From contig VYCM01000123.1 in NCBI GenBank assembly GCA_009843915.1, positions 1 to 46,226 on the forward strand: DNA of 46,226 nucleotides. Direction: 5' to 3'. Position 1 is the first letter of the stretch, and every line of letters starts with the position of its first letter. The notes beneath the pieces are model-generated. The model was not told the DNA's origin, did not search any database, and saw only the letters and a list, made by a program, of their open reading frames with translations. Source of the stretch: Acidimicrobiaceae bacterium (GTDB lineage Bacteria > Actinomycetota > Acidimicrobiia > Acidimicrobiales > Aldehydirespiratoraceae). A program made the position numbers and the translations under genes. Positions 1 through 16,735 of the stretch are shown here, in pieces.

Positions 1-344
1 AGATGACAGTGCTCGAACTGAGCGAGTTGCTCAAGGAGTTCGAGGAGCGCTTCGACGTGACTGCAGCCGCACCGGCCGCGGTCGCGGTCGCCGCTCCTGC
101 GTCCGACGCGGGCGCAGAGGACGAGGAAGCCAAGGACTCCTTCAACGTCGTCCTGTCAGCGGTCGGCGACAAGAAGATCCAGGTGATCAAGGAGGTGCGC
201 AGCCTCACCTCGCTCGGTCTCAAGGAGGCCAAGGAGCTTGTCGACAACGCCCCCAAGCCGGTGCTGGAAGGCCTCGCCAAGGATGACGCCGAGAAGGCCA
301 AGGCTTCGCTGGAGGCAGTCGGCGCCGAGGTTGAGCTGGTCTGA
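1..344 (+). CDS. rplL: Ribosomal protein bL12 (L7/L12), 5' truncated
   Basis: Stalk protein of the large subunit; it recruits and activates translation GTPases such as EF-G and EF-Tu. The window begins inside the gene. The first visible methionine (base 3) belongs to the internal [15 protein letters not shown] motif, which in the family follows roughly 15-20 N-terminal residues, so the true start lies to the left. Visible parts: the N-terminal dimerisation helix region, an Ala/Val/Pro-rich hinge, and the C-terminal globular domain with the conserved KIQVIKEVR and [10 protein letters not shown] segments. About 113 residues are seen. It is followed after 36 nt by a phosphatase gene instead of directly by rpoB. 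Confidence 0.97.
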   Translation, partial: MTVLELSELLKEFEERFDVTAAAPAAVAVAAPASDAGAEDEEAKDSFNVVLSAVGDKKIQVIKEVRSLTSLGLKEAKELVDNAPKPVLEGLAKDDAEKAKASLEAVGAEVELV

Positions 345-380
345 CATCTCTTCTGCCGGGCGCGTCACTGCGCACCCCAG

Positions 381-1151
381 ATGATGCAGCGACGCTTGGA
401 CCTGGACGGTCCCAGCAACTTCCGCGACCTCGGCGGCCTGCCCGTCAGCGGCGGGGGATCGACGCGCTTCGGTCTCGTGTACCGCGCCGACCGGCTCTGC
501 ACGCTCACCGACGCCGACCTGCGGCGCCTCGAGAACGCCGGCGTCCGCCACGTGTTCGATCTGCGTTCCGAGACCGAGGCGGCTGACTTCCCCGACCGGC
601 TGCCGGCGGGGGCGGCCTACGTGAGGCTGTCGATGACGAGCGACCAGACGTTCCAGGCTCGCACCATCTACGAGCGCATCGTCGACGGCGAGATCAAGTC
701 CTACGGCGAGGCTGACATGGTGGCGGGCTACCTGCGCATGCTGCAGAACTTCGGCCCCTCACTGGCGCGCGTCGTCCGGCAGGTGGGCCAGGGCGAGCCC
801 ACCGTCATCCACTGCACCGCAGGCAAGGATCGCACTGGTGTGGCCGCCATGCTCCTGCTGGACCTCGCCGGGGTGGCCGCCGAGCATGTCGTGGCCGACT
901 ACGCGCTGTCGTCAGAGCGGCGTCCCAGCCTCCAGAAGGACCAAACCGAGGCCAGATCGCTGGTCCCCATGCTCGAGGACTACGGCCTCGACCCGGCCGG
1001 GTTCGCGCCGTTATGGGAAGCCCGTCCCGCGGTGATGTCGGCCACCCTGGAGGGCCTGCACGACGGCTGGGGAGGCGCGGCCTCCTATCTGGCCGCCGCA
1101 GGCATGGAGGACTCGGAACTGGCGGCCGTTCGCGCCCTCCTGCAGGCCTGA
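381..1151 (+). CDS. Tyrosine/dual-specificity phosphatase-like protein (Y_phosphatase3 type)
   Basis: 256 residues. The PTP signature HCTAGKDRTG places the nucleophilic cysteine at residue 145 and the phosphate-binding arginine at 151. The N-terminal NFRDLGG segment (residues 13-19) and the later VFDLRSETE are typical of the bacterial Y_phosphatase3 group, which includes secreted and cytosolic phosphatases acting on protein phosphotyrosine or phosphoinositides. No signal peptide or membrane segment is visible, so it is probably cytosolic. Substrate unknown. Two adjacent ATG codons (381, 384) are possible starts and neither has a clear Shine-Dalgarno. It lies between rplL and rpoB, a place normally empty or holding a terminator, and a copy of a dispersed repeat follows its stop. 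Confidence 0.9.
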   Translation: MMQRRLDLDGPSNFRDLGGLPVSGGGSTRFGLVYRADRLCTLTDADLRRLENAGVRHVFDLRSETEAADFPDRLPAGAAYVRLSMTSDQTFQARTIYERIVDGEIKSYGEADMVAGYLRMLQNFGPSLARVVRQVGQGEPTVIHCTAGKDRTGVAAMLLLDLAGVAAEHVVADYALSSERRPSLQKDQTEARSLVPMLEDYGLDPAGFAPLWEARPAVMSATLEGLHDGWGGAASYLAAAGMEDSELAAVRALLQA

Positions 1152-1190
1152 GGCCCGAGCGGCCCTCAGGTCGCAGCGAACAAGAGCGGA
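1152..1190 (-). repeat. Dispersed GC-rich repeat, copy 1 (reverse orientation)
   Basis: Read on the reverse strand, this stretch matches the repeat found twice at 14835-14926 and once at 36488-36528: a CCGCTCTTGTTCGCTGCG core followed by GGGCCGCTCGGGCC. It begins immediately after the phosphatase stop codon. The GGGCC-GCTCG-GGCCC part of the other copies can form a short GC hairpin; this copy has one wobble. REP-like intergenic element; function unknown. Confidence 0.75.
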
Positions 1191-1217
1191 AGTCACGATC
1201 GCCTGGCATAGACGCGG

Positions 1218-1246
1218 TTGACTTCATCAACTATGGTCTGTATCTG
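1218..1246 (+). promoter_or_regulatory. Candidate rpoB promoter P1
   Basis: TTGACT (1218-1223), a 17-nt spacer, then TATCTG (1241-1246). This is a good match to a housekeeping sigma-70-type promoter and lies about 165 nt upstream of the rpoB start, beyond the repeat copy. It would allow rpoBC transcription independent of rplL and the phosphatase gene. Sequence inference only. Confidence 0.5.
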
Positions 1247-1264
1247 ACCGAACCGCCGGGGTGG

Positions 1265-1293
1265 TTGCGGCCAGCTTCGTCGCGCGCTAGCAT
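1265..1293 (+). promoter_or_regulatory. Candidate rpoB promoter P2
   Basis: TTGCGG (1265-1270), 17 nt, then TAGCAT (1288-1293). It is a second, weaker candidate downstream of P1, leaving a leader of about 110 nt before rpoB. Tandem promoters are common for rpoBC; use of this one is not proven. Confidence 0.4.
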
Positions 1294-1412
1294 CCCTGCC
1301 ACCGTGGTCGTCTGTGCGCGCTGGGAGGCGGCTCCCGTGGCTAATCCTTCTCTCGTCACGCGCGCGCGCACGTCCACGTGAAATCAGATCAGCCGGCCCT
1401 CGGGAGTATCAC

Positions 1413-5081
<3,669 letters not shown>

Positions 5082-5129
5082 GCCGGCAAGCACCGCACAG
5101 AACTACGAACACGCACAACTGGAGACGGC

Positions 5130-9071
<3,942 letters not shown>

Positions 9072-9136
9072 CGGAACCCGGCGAGGGTCACCGTAAACTG
9101 CCCAGTCCCCGAAAGACCTAAGGAACAGCCCCAGCA

Positions 9137-9508
9137 ATGCCCACGATCCAGCAGTTGGTCCGCAAGGGCCGCCAAACGAAGCGCCGCAAGGAGTCGACGC
9201 CCGCGCTGCAGGGCGCGCCGCAGCGGCGGGGCGTGTGCACGAGGGTCTACACGGCCACCCCCAAGAAGCCGAACTCCGCCCTGCGCAAGGTGGCCCGCGT
9301 CCGGCTCACCACCGGCGTGGAGATAACCGCCTACATCCCGGGGGAGGGCCACAACCTCCAGGAGCACTCCATCGTGCTGGTGCGGGGCGGCCGGGTGAGG
9401 GACCTGCCCGGCGTGCGCTACAAGGTCGTGCGGGGAACCCTCGACACCGCCGGGGTGCGTGAGCGCCGCAAGGCTCGCAGCCGCTACGGCGTAAAGAAGG
9501 AATCCTGA
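9137..9508 (+). CDS. rpsL: Ribosomal protein uS12
   Basis: 123 residues; small-subunit protein at the decoding centre, affecting accuracy. The [11 protein letters not shown] loop (Lys43, Lys44) and [12 protein letters not shown] loop are clear. Residue 88 is Arg where most bacteria have Lys; K88R is a known streptomycin-resistance change in Mycobacterium tuberculosis, whose numbering matches here. First gene of the str block, 65 nt after rpoC. That gap contains TTGACG and TAAACT but with a 20-nt spacer, so a separate promoter is only a weak possibility. rpsG starts 1 nt after the stop. Confidence 0.97.
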   Translation: MPTIQQLVRKGRQTKRRKESTPALQGAPQRRGVCTRVYTATPKKPNSALRKVARVRLTTGVEITAYIPGEGHNLQEHSIVLVRGGRVRDLPGVRYKVVRGTLDTAGVRERRKARSRYGVKKES

Positions 9509-9509
9509 C

Positions 9510-9980
9510 ATGCCGCGCAAGGGACCAGCGGCGCGCCGTGAACTCCAGCCCGACCCGATCTACCGCTCGCTGCTCGTCACCCAGATGATCAACAAGGTGC
9601 TGCAGCGGGGCAAGCGCATCCTGGCCGAGCGCATCGTCTACGACGCCATGAACATCGTGGAGGACAAGACGGGCGCCGAGCCGGTGTCCACCCTCAAGCG
9701 GGCCGTCGACAACGTCCGTCCGCAGCTGGAGGTGCGCAGCCGGCGGGTGGGCGGCGCCACCTACCAGGTGCCGGTGGAGGTCAGACCCCGCCGGGCCACC
9801 ACCCTCGCAGTCCGCTGGATCGTCTCGTACGCCCGTGGCCGCCGCGAGCACACTATGGCCGAACGCCTGGCCAACGAGCTCCTCGACGCCGGCAACGGGA
9901 TGGGCGCGTCGGTGAAGCGGCGCGAGGACCTGCAGAAGATGGCCGAGTCGAACAAGGCCTTCGCGCACTACCGCTGGTAG
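9510..9980 (+). CDS. rpsG: Ribosomal protein uS7
   Basis: 156 residues, the normal length. A primary 16S rRNA binder that organises the 30S head and contacts the E-site t[14 protein letters not shown] at the N-terminus and the conserved [13 protein letters not shown] and [10 protein letters not shown] segments identify it. In E. coli S7 is the translational repressor of the str operon; nothing here shows whether that holds. Co-directional with rpsL and fusA, with only 22 nt before fusA. Confidence 0.97.
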   Translation: MPRKGPAARRELQPDPIYRSLLVTQMINKVLQRGKRILAERIVYDAMNIVEDKTGAEPVSTLKRAVDNVRPQLEVRSRRVGGATYQVPVEVRPRRATTLAVRWIVSYARGRREHTMAERLANELLDAGNGMGASVKRREDLQKMAESNKAFAHYRW

Positions 9981-10002
9981 ACGCGCCCGTCCATTCCGAG
10001 CG

Positions 10003-12087
10003 ATGGCTGACGAGCGATACCCCCTGTCCAAGACCCGGAACATCGGGATCATGGCCCACATCGACGCGGGCAAGACCACGACGACCGAGCGGATCCTCTA
10101 CTACACGGGGCGCAACTACAAGATCGGCGAGGTCCACGACGGCGCGGCCACCATGGACTGGATGGCCCAGGAGCAGGAGCGGGGCATCACCATCACCTCG
10201 GCCGCCACCCACTGCATCTGGCGGGATCACCGCATCAACATCATCGACACGCCCGGCCACGTCGACTTCACCGTCGAGGTGGAGCGGTCGCTGCGGGTGC
10301 TCGACGGCGCGGTGGCCGTGTTCGACGGCGTCGCCGGGGTGGAGCCCCAGACCGAGACGGTGTGGCGCCAGGCCGACCGCTACGGCGTGCCCCGGCTGTG
10401 CTTCGTCAACAAGATGGACCGCACCGGCGCCGACTTCCACTTCGTGCTCGACTCCATCCGGGAGCGGCTGACCGAGAAGGTGGCGGTGGTGCAGTTGCCG
10501 ATCGGCAGCGAGTCGGACTACCGCGGCATCGTCGATCTGGTGCGGATGAAGGCCCGCATCTGGTCCGGCACCGACCTCGGGGTCACATGGACCGAGACCG
10601 ATGTCGGCGACGACATGATCGAGGAGGCCGAGCTCTACCGCCACGACCTGCTGGAGACGTTGTCGGACTACGACGAGAGCCTGCTCGAGAAGTTCCTGGA
10701 GGACTCCGAGATCAGCCCCGGCGAGATCGCGGCCGCCATCCGGGCCGGCACCATCAGCGGCGGCCTGGTTCCGGTGCTGAACGGCTCGGCCTTCAAGAAC
10801 AAGGGGGTGCAGGCCCTGCTCGACGCGGTGATCGACTACCTGCCCTCGCCCAGCGACGTGCCCGCGGTGACCGGCACCGATCGCCGCTCCGGCGCCGAGT
10901 TGACCCGGGCCGCCGACGACTCCGAGCCTCTGGCCGCCCTGGCCTTCAAGATCGCCACCGACCCCCACGTCGGCAAGCTCACCTACTTCCGCGTCTACAG
11001 CGGCACCCTGGCCAAGGGGGCCCAAGTGCTCAACACCCGCACCGGCCGCACCGAGCGGATAGGCCGCATCCTGGAGATGCACGCCAACGACCGCGTCGAC
11101 CTTGACTCGGTGGCCGCGGGCGACATCGCGGCGGCCATCGGGCTCAAGGACTGCCGCACCGGCGACACGCTGTGCGATCCGGAGAGCCCTATAGCCCTCG
11201 AGGACCTCGACTTCCCCGACCCGGTGATCGACGTGGCCGTGGAGCCCAGGTCGAAGGCCGATCAGGACAAGATGTCCAAGGCGCTGGTCGCCCTGTCCGA
11301 GGAGGACCCCACCTTCCGGGTGCGCACCGACGCCGAGACCGCCCAGACCATCATCGCCGGCATGGGCGAACTCCACCTCGAGGTGCTCGTGGACCGCATG
11401 CTGCGGGAGTTCAACGTGCAGGCCAACGTGGGAAAGCCGCAGGTCGCGTACCGTGAGACGCTGGCCGCTCCGGTGGCCGACCACACCTACGTGCACAAGA
11501 AGCAGACGGGCGGGTCGGGCCAGTTCGCGGTGGTCACCGCCACCGTCGAGCCCAACCCGGGCGGCCAGTACACCTTCGAGAGCACCATCCGCGCCGGCGC
11601 CATCCCCCGCGAGTTCATCAAGCCGGTCGACGACGGCATCCGCGAGGCGATGAGCAATGGCGTGCTGGCCGGCTTCCCGACGGTGGACGTCAAGGTCACG
11701 CTCACCGACGGCCGGACCCACGACGTTGACTCGTCGGAGATGGCCTTCAAGATCGCGGGCGGCGGCTGGTTCCGCGAGGTGGCGGCCAAGGCGAAACCGG
11801 TGCTGCTCGAGCCGGTGATGTCGGTGGAGATCGTCACCCCCGACGACTACCTCGGCGATGTCGTCGGCGACCTCAACGCGCGCCGCGGCCAGGTTCGCGG
11901 CACCGAGCGGCGGGGAGGCAACCAAGTGGTGAGCGCACAGGTGCCGCTTGCCGAGATGTTCGGATACAGTACCGATCTTCGGTCACGCACGCAGGGGCGA
12001 GCGACGTACACGATGCAGTTCGACTCGTACCAGCCCACCCCCGCGAGCGTCCAATCCGAGATCGTCGCCCGCGTACGGGGCGAGTGA
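10003..12087 (+). CDS. fusA: Elongation factor G
   Basis: 694 residues; ribosome translocase GTPase. G1 motif AHIDAGKT at residues 18-25, G3 DTPGHVDF, G4 [10 protein letters not shown], followed by domains II-V (the C-terminal half carries the GGSGQFAVV and [15 protein letters not shown] segments of domains IV and V). Full length for a canonical EF-G, with no sign of the shortened EF-G2 or Tet(M)-like paralogues. The start at 10003 gives the standard N-terminus running into [16 protein letters not shown]. tuf follows after 40 nt containing an AAGAGGA ribosome-binding site. Confidence 0.98.
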   Translation: MADERYPLSKTRNIGIMAHIDAGKTTTTERILYYTGRNYKIGEVHDGAATMDWMAQEQERGITITSAATHCIWRDHRINIIDTPGHVDFTVEVERSLRVLDGAVAVFDGVAGVEPQTETVWRQADRYGVPRLCFVNKMDRTGADFHFVLDSIRERLTEKVAVVQLPIGSESDYRGIVDLVRMKARIWSGTDLGVTWTETDVGDDMIEEAELYRHDLLETLSDYDESLLEKFLEDSEISPGEIAAAIRAGTISGGLVPVLNGSAFKNKGVQALLDAVIDYLPSPSDVPAVTGTDRRSGAELTRAADDSEPLAALAFKIATDPHVGKLTYFRVYSGTLAKGAQVLNTRTGRTERIGRILEMHANDRVDLDSVAAGDIAAAIGLKDCRTGDTLCDPESPIALEDLDFPDPVIDVAVEPRSKADQDKMSKALVALSEEDPTFRVRTDAETAQTIIAGMGELHLEVLVDRMLREFNVQANVGKPQVAYRETLAAPVADHTYVHKKQTGGSGQFAVVTATVEPNPGGQYTFESTIRAGAIPREFIKPVDDGIREAMSNGVLAGFPTVDVKVTLTDGRTHDVDSSEMAFKIAGGGWFREVAAKAKPVLLEPVMSVEIVTPDDYLGDVVGDLNARRGQVRGTERRGGNQVVSAQVPLAEMFGYSTDLRSRTQGRATYTMQFDSYQPTPASVQSEIVARVRGE

Positions 12088-12127
12088 TCCGAAGTTCTCA
12101 ACCACCCGACCACAAGAGGAAACACCC

Positions 12128-13315
<1,188 letters not shown>

Positions 13316-13331
13316 AGGGGGGAGTCCGGCG

Positions 13332-13655
13332 GTGGCGGCGGCCAAGCACAGGGTCCGGATCAGGCTCAAGGCCTACGACCACGAGATCCTCGACCAGTCC
13401 ACGAAGAAGATCGTCGAGACGGTCAAGCGGACCCAGGCCACCTTCAGCGGTCCCGTGCCGCTGCCGACCGAGAAGCACCGCTACACCGTGGTGCGGTCCC
13501 CCTTCAAGGACAAGGACTCCCGCGAGCACTTCGAGATGCACATCCACAAGCGGCTGCTCGACATCCTCGAGCCGTCCAAGAAGACGGTGGACACTCTCCA
13601 GCGCCTCGAAGTCCCCGCCGGTGTCGACATCGAACTGAAGGTCCAGCAGGCCTGA
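13332..13655 (+). CDS. rpsJ: Ribosomal protein uS10
   Basis: 107 residues; 30S head protein that, in other bacteria, also pairs with NusB in antitermination. GTG start at 13332 behind [25 protein letters not shown] and the [17 protein letters not shown] loop are diagnostic. It ends exactly where a reverse-strand gene ends: the forward TGA (13653-13655) abuts the reverse-strand stop (13656-13658) with no base between. It is therefore cut off from rplC, its usual downstream neighbour, by about 1.5 kb. Confidence 0.97.
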   Translation: MAAAKHRVRIRLKAYDHEILDQSTKKIVETVKRTQATFSGPVPLPTEKHRYTVVRSPFKDKDSREHFEMHIHKRLLDILEPSKKTVDTLQRLEVPAGVDIELKVQQA

Positions 13656-14792
13656 TCAGGCCCCGGCCGGCTCGCCGGCTGCGGACTCGTTGCTGGCGGG
13701 CTCGGCATCCGCTGGCTCGGCCTCAGCGTGCTCGTCTGGTCTGGCCCGCTGGTCGAGCCAACTGGTGATGAAGGCCTGGGCGGTGGCCGCCACGGGCAGG
13801 GCCAGGAAGGCGCCCACGATGCCCATCAGCGCGGTGCCCGCGATCACCGAGCCGAAGGCCAGGGCGACGTGGATCTCCATCGTGTGGGCCGTGATCCGGG
13901 GTGACAGGAGGTAGTTCTCCAGCTGCTGGTAGGCGACGATCACGATCAGCACGAAGAGCCCGGTGCGGGGCTCGTGGAGCAGCGCGACCAGCACCGGCAG
14001 CACCCCTGCGATGTAGGCGCCGATCGCCGGTATGAACTGCGATATCACACCCACCCAGATGGCCAGGGCGATCGGTGACGGCACATCGAGCAGCGCGAAC
14101 GCACCCCAGTGCACCAGCGCGGAGATCACCGCCAGGATGGTGCGCGAGTACATGTAGCCGCCGGTCTTGTGCATAGCCAGATCCCAGATCTCGGTCACGA
14201 TCGCGGCCCGGCGCTCACTCAGCCGGGCTGACACCATCCGGCGCAGCTTGGGGCCGTCAGCCACCAGGTAGAAGGTGAACAGGGCCACCGTGAACAGGTG
14301 GAACAACAGGCTCACGACCGTCGCGCCCGCGTTGACCACATCGTCGGCGAATCGGCTGGCCAGGTCCTGGGCCCCCCCGCCCGCCAGGAACTCGTCCTTG
14401 AGCGTGTCGAACTCCACCTCGATGCCGAAGGTGTCGTCGAGCCAGCCCTCGATGTCATCGATATAGCCGGGTGCCTTGTCGATCAGGTAGGTGGTCTCCG
14501 AGGCGAGCGCAGTGCCGATCAGCGCCGAGAAGCCGGCGGCCGCTGCCGCGACGACCAAGAACGCGATAGCAGTGCCGATGCCCCGGCGGATGCCCCGGCG
14601 GGCCATGGCGTTCACTGCCGGCTCCAGGGCGAACGCGACGAACACCGACACGATCAGCACCACGATCAGAGTTCCCAGCGCCCTGATCACGCCCACGGCG
14701 TAGAAGGTGAGCAGGCCACCGACCCAGAACCCGACGATGGCCCGCTTCACCCAGACCGGTACGGTCCTGCGGTCGTCCATCGCCGCGACCAT
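13656..14792 (-). CDS. AI-2E family transporter-like membrane protein
   Basis: About 378 residues, hydrophobic with some eight predicted membrane segments. The C-terminal half has the family's hallmarks (VISQFIPAIGAYIAGVLPVL, YQQLENYLLSPRI, ALMGIVGAFLALPVAA). Members include TqsA-like proteins and Na+/H+ antiporter-like proteins; the substrate cannot be told. The C-terminal 40 residues are Ala/Glu/Pro-rich. Start uncertain: GTG 14804, ATG 14792 and ATG 14780 are in frame; ATG 14792 has a GAGGG 11 nt upstream. It points against the ribosomal genes and sits between rpsJ and rplC, so its transcripts run into the rpsJ 3' end. Confidence 0.92.
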   Translation of the reverse strand: MVAAMDDRRTVPVWVKRAIVGFWVGGLLTFYAVGVIRALGTLIVVLIVSVFVAFALEPAVNAMARRGIRRGIGTAIAFLVVAAAAAGFSALIGTALASETTYLIDKAPGYIDDIEGWLDDTFGIEVEFDTLKDEFLAGGGAQDLASRFADDVVNAGATVVSLLFHLFTVALFTFYLVADGPKLRRMVSARLSERRAAIVTEIWDLAMHKTGGYMYSRTILAVISALVHWGAFALLDVPSPIALAIWVGVISQFIPAIGAYIAGVLPVLVALLHEPRTGLFVLIVIVAYQQLENYLLSPRITAHTMEIHVALAFGSVIAGTALMGIVGAFLALPVAATAQAFITSWLDQRARPDEHAEAEPADAEPASNESAAGEPAGA

Positions 14793-14834
14793 AGCCAGCG
14801 GCACCCTCGGGCAGGGGGATCACCAACCTCTTGA

Positions 14835-14926
14835 TCTCCCGCTCCTGTTCGCTTCGCTCACGGGCCGCTCGGGCCCCGGGTCTCCCGCTCCTGTTCGCTT
14901 CGCTCACGGGCCGCTCGGGCCCCGGG
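14835..14926 (+). repeat. Perfect 46-bp tandem duplication, copies 2 and 3 of the dispersed repeat
   Basis: Two identical 46-nt units, 14835-14880 and 14881-14926, each running from TCTCCCGCTCCTG to GGGCCCCGGG. Each unit contains GGGCC-GCTCG-GGCCC, able to form a 5-bp GC hairpin. The pair lies upstream of both the reverse-strand AI-2E gene and the forward rplC promoter. Related single copies occur at 1152-1190 and 36488-36528. Confidence 0.9.
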
Positions 14927-14930
14927 AAAG

Positions 14931-14959
14931 TTGGGGGAAGGGAGCGTCGCCGTTACACT
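14931..14959 (+). promoter_or_regulatory. Candidate promoter for the rplC-secY block
   Basis: TTGGGG (14931-14936), a 17-nt spacer, and TACACT (14954-14959). It is the only good candidate between the reverse-strand gene and rplC, and one is needed here because the block is cut off from rpsJ. Transcription would start near 14966, leaving a leader of about 175 nt. Confidence 0.55.
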
Positions 14960-14985
14960 CCGCGGTTCGCCTCGGGCCTTCCGGG

Positions 14986-15069
14986 GTGAGTACGAAATCG
15001 ACGTCCGCACAGGCCCTTGTGGGATCCCCAGTGGGGTACCGCGGGGAACCGTGCGGCACAACCGAGTAG
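14986..15069 (+). other. Possible 27-codon leader reading frame
   Basis: GTG at 14986, 27 codons, TAG at 15067-15069, inside the predicted rplC leader. The upstream CCGGGG is a poor ribosome-binding site and the peptide (containing GSPVGYRGEPCGTTE) resembles nothing I know. Its interest is positional: the stop codon is immediately followed by the base of a strong hairpin at 15070. It may be chance. Confidence 0.25.
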
Positions 15070-15117
15070 CCGCTCCGCCGGGCAAGCCCGAGCGGAGCGT
15101 TCGCGTGAGCGGCGCTC
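15070..15117 (+). promoter_or_regulatory. Structured leader hairpins upstream of rplC
   Basis: CCGCTC (15070-15075) pairs with GAGCGG (15090-15095), with an inner GGGC/GCCC stem and an AA loop. A second GAGCGG (15107-15112) could compete for the same CCGCTC, and GAGCG (15095-15099) can pair with CGCTC (15113-15117). The mutually exclusive pairings resemble a ribosomal-protein leader or attenuator. No known Rfam-type motif was recognised by eye. Confidence 0.4.
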
Positions 15118-15141
15118 GCGCCCAGATGTCAGGACGAGGCC

Positions 15142-15780
15142 ATGGCCACAAAGGCGATCGTCGGCACCAAAGTCGGCATGACCCAGGTGTGGGACGACAA
15201 CAACCAGGTCGTCGGCGTCACCGTTCTGCGGGTCTCGCCCTGCCGTGTCGTGCAGGTGAAGACCAATGAGAACGACGGCTACAGCGCGATACAGGTCACC
15301 TACGGCATGGTCGACCCGGCCCGGCTCACCCAGCCCGAGGCCGGCCACTTCCAGAGGGCGGGCGTGGATCCGGGCCGTTCCGTCGTGGAGCTGCGCCTCG
15401 ACGACGTGAGCGAGTACGCCGTCGGCCAGGAGATCGGCGTCGATCTGCTCGATTCGGGTGAGAAGGTCGACGTGACCGCGGTGTCCAAGGGCAAGGGATT
15501 CACCGGCGTGATGAAGCGCCACGGCTTCAAGGGACAGCCTGCCGGCCATGGCGCTCACAAGGTGCACCGCAAGCCCGGAGCGGTCGGCCAGTGCGCCACC
15601 CCCTCGAGGGTGTTCAAGGGCAAGAAGCTGCCCGGGCGGGCCGGAGCCACCCGGGTCACGACGCTCAACCTCGAAGTGGTGAAGGCCGATGCCGATGCCG
15701 AGGTGCTGCTGGTCAAGGGCGCTGTACCCGGGCCGAAGGGCGGAACCGTAGTCGTGCGCAACGCGGTGAAGGACGGCTGA
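15142..15780 (+). CDS. rplC: Ribosomal protein uL3
   Basis: 212 residues; an early-assembly 23S binder whose long loop reaches the peptidyl-transferase centre. MATKAIVGTKVGMTQVWDD at the start, then the loop with GKGFTGVMKRHGFKGQPAGHGAHKVHRKPGAVG-type residues in their expected order (positions about 117-150). AGGACGAGG upstream supports ATG 15142. First gene of the S10 block downstream of the interruption; rplD begins 4 nt after the stop. Confidence 0.97.
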   Translation: MATKAIVGTKVGMTQVWDDNNQVVGVTVLRVSPCRVVQVKTNENDGYSAIQVTYGMVDPARLTQPEAGHFQRAGVDPGRSVVELRLDDVSEYAVGQEIGVDLLDSGEKVDVTAVSKGKGFTGVMKRHGFKGQPAGHGAHKVHRKPGAVGQCATPSRVFKGKKLPGRAGATRVTTLNLEVVKADADAEVLLVKGAVPGPKGGTVVVRNAVKDG

Positions 15781-15784
15781 GGCC

Positions 15785-16450
15785 ATGGAGCCGGTGAAGG
15801 TCGTGTCGCCCAAGGGCCGCAAGGTCGGCGAGGTCGTCCTCGACGACTCGATCTTCGGCGTGGAGCCCCACATCGGCGTGATGCACCAGGTGGTGACCGC
15901 CCAGCTCGCGGCCCGCAGGGCCGGCACCCACAACACGAAGGGCCGGGCCGAGGTGGCCGGCGGCGGCTCCAAGCCCTGGCGCCAGAAGGGCACCGGCCGG
16001 GCCCGCCACGGCTCGATCCGGTCCCCGCAATGGCGGGGCGGAGGCGCGGCCCACGGTCCCAAGCCCCGCGACTACCGCCAGCGCACTCCCAAGAAGATGA
16101 AGCGCCTGGCCCTCGCCTCGGCACTGTCCGACCGGGCTCGCTCGGGCAGCGTGATCGTGGTGGACTGCTGGCGTTTCGACGGGCCTCGCACCCGCGACGC
16201 CGCGGAGGCCCTCGACGCCATCGGAGCGACGGGCAAGGTCTTGGTGGTGCTGGGTGACGACGACTCCGACGCCCGGAAGAGCTTCCGCAACCTCCCGCCG
16301 GTGCACTGCCTGCACTACCGCGAGCTGAACACCTACGACGTGCTCAACAGCGATGTGGTCGTGTTCACGTCGGACACCCTGCCCAGCGGCCGCGGCGCCG
16401 CCGATCAGGGCGCGGACCGCGCAGAGAGCAACGGTGACTCCGATGCGTGA
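15785..16450 (+). CDS. rplD: Ribosomal protein uL4
   Basis: 221 residues; lines the peptide exit tunnel with L22. The tunnel loop is recognisable in [18 protein letters not shown] and [10 protein letters not shown] (residues about 58-95), which corresponds to the region where macrolide resistance changes arise in other species. In E. coli L4 represses its own operon through the S10 leader; since the leader here is placed before rplC, autoregulation would have to act there. The last codons overlap the start of rplW by 8 nt. The C-terminus is a short acidic tail ([15 protein letters not shown]). Confidence 0.96.
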   Translation: MEPVKVVSPKGRKVGEVVLDDSIFGVEPHIGVMHQVVTAQLAARRAGTHNTKGRAEVAGGGSKPWRQKGTGRARHGSIRSPQWRGGGAAHGPKPRDYRQRTPKKMKRLALASALSDRARSGSVIVVDCWRFDGPRTRDAAEALDAIGATGKVLVVLGDDDSDARKSFRNLPPVHCLHYRELNTYDVLNSDVVVFTSDTLPSGRGAADQGADRAESNGDSDA

Positions 16451-16733
16451 TCACCGAGACGTGATCCTGCGCCCCGTCGTGTCGGAGAAGAGCTACACGC
16501 TGCTCGCCGACAACGTCTACACGTTCATCGTCGCCCCGCAGGCCACGAAGCCGGAGATCCGGGCTGCGGTCGAGGCGATCTTCGACGTGGAGGTGGTGAA
16601 GGTGAACACGCTGCGCCGCAAGGGCAAGCGGCGCCACAACCGCCGCAACAACACCTGGGGCCGCCGGCCCGACACCAAACGGGCCCTGGTCACACTGGCC
16701 GCGGGCGATTCGATCGATCTCTTCGAGGCCTGA
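16443..16733 (+). CDS. rplW: Ribosomal protein uL23
   Basis: About 96 residues; sits at the tunnel exit and is the docking point for trigger factor and [19 protein letters not shown], the [14 protein letters not shown] helix and [15 protein letters not shown] identify it. ATG 16443 is taken as the start, with GGTGA 5 nt upstream; GTG 16434 in the same frame is possible and would add three residues. Either way it overlaps the end of rplD, suggesting translational coupling. Confidence 0.95.
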   Translation: MRDHRDVILRPVVSEKSYTLLADNVYTFIVAPQATKPEIRAAVEAIFDVEVVKVNTLRRKGKRRHNRRNNTWGRRPDTKRALVTLAAGDSIDLFEA

Positions 16734-16735
16734 CC

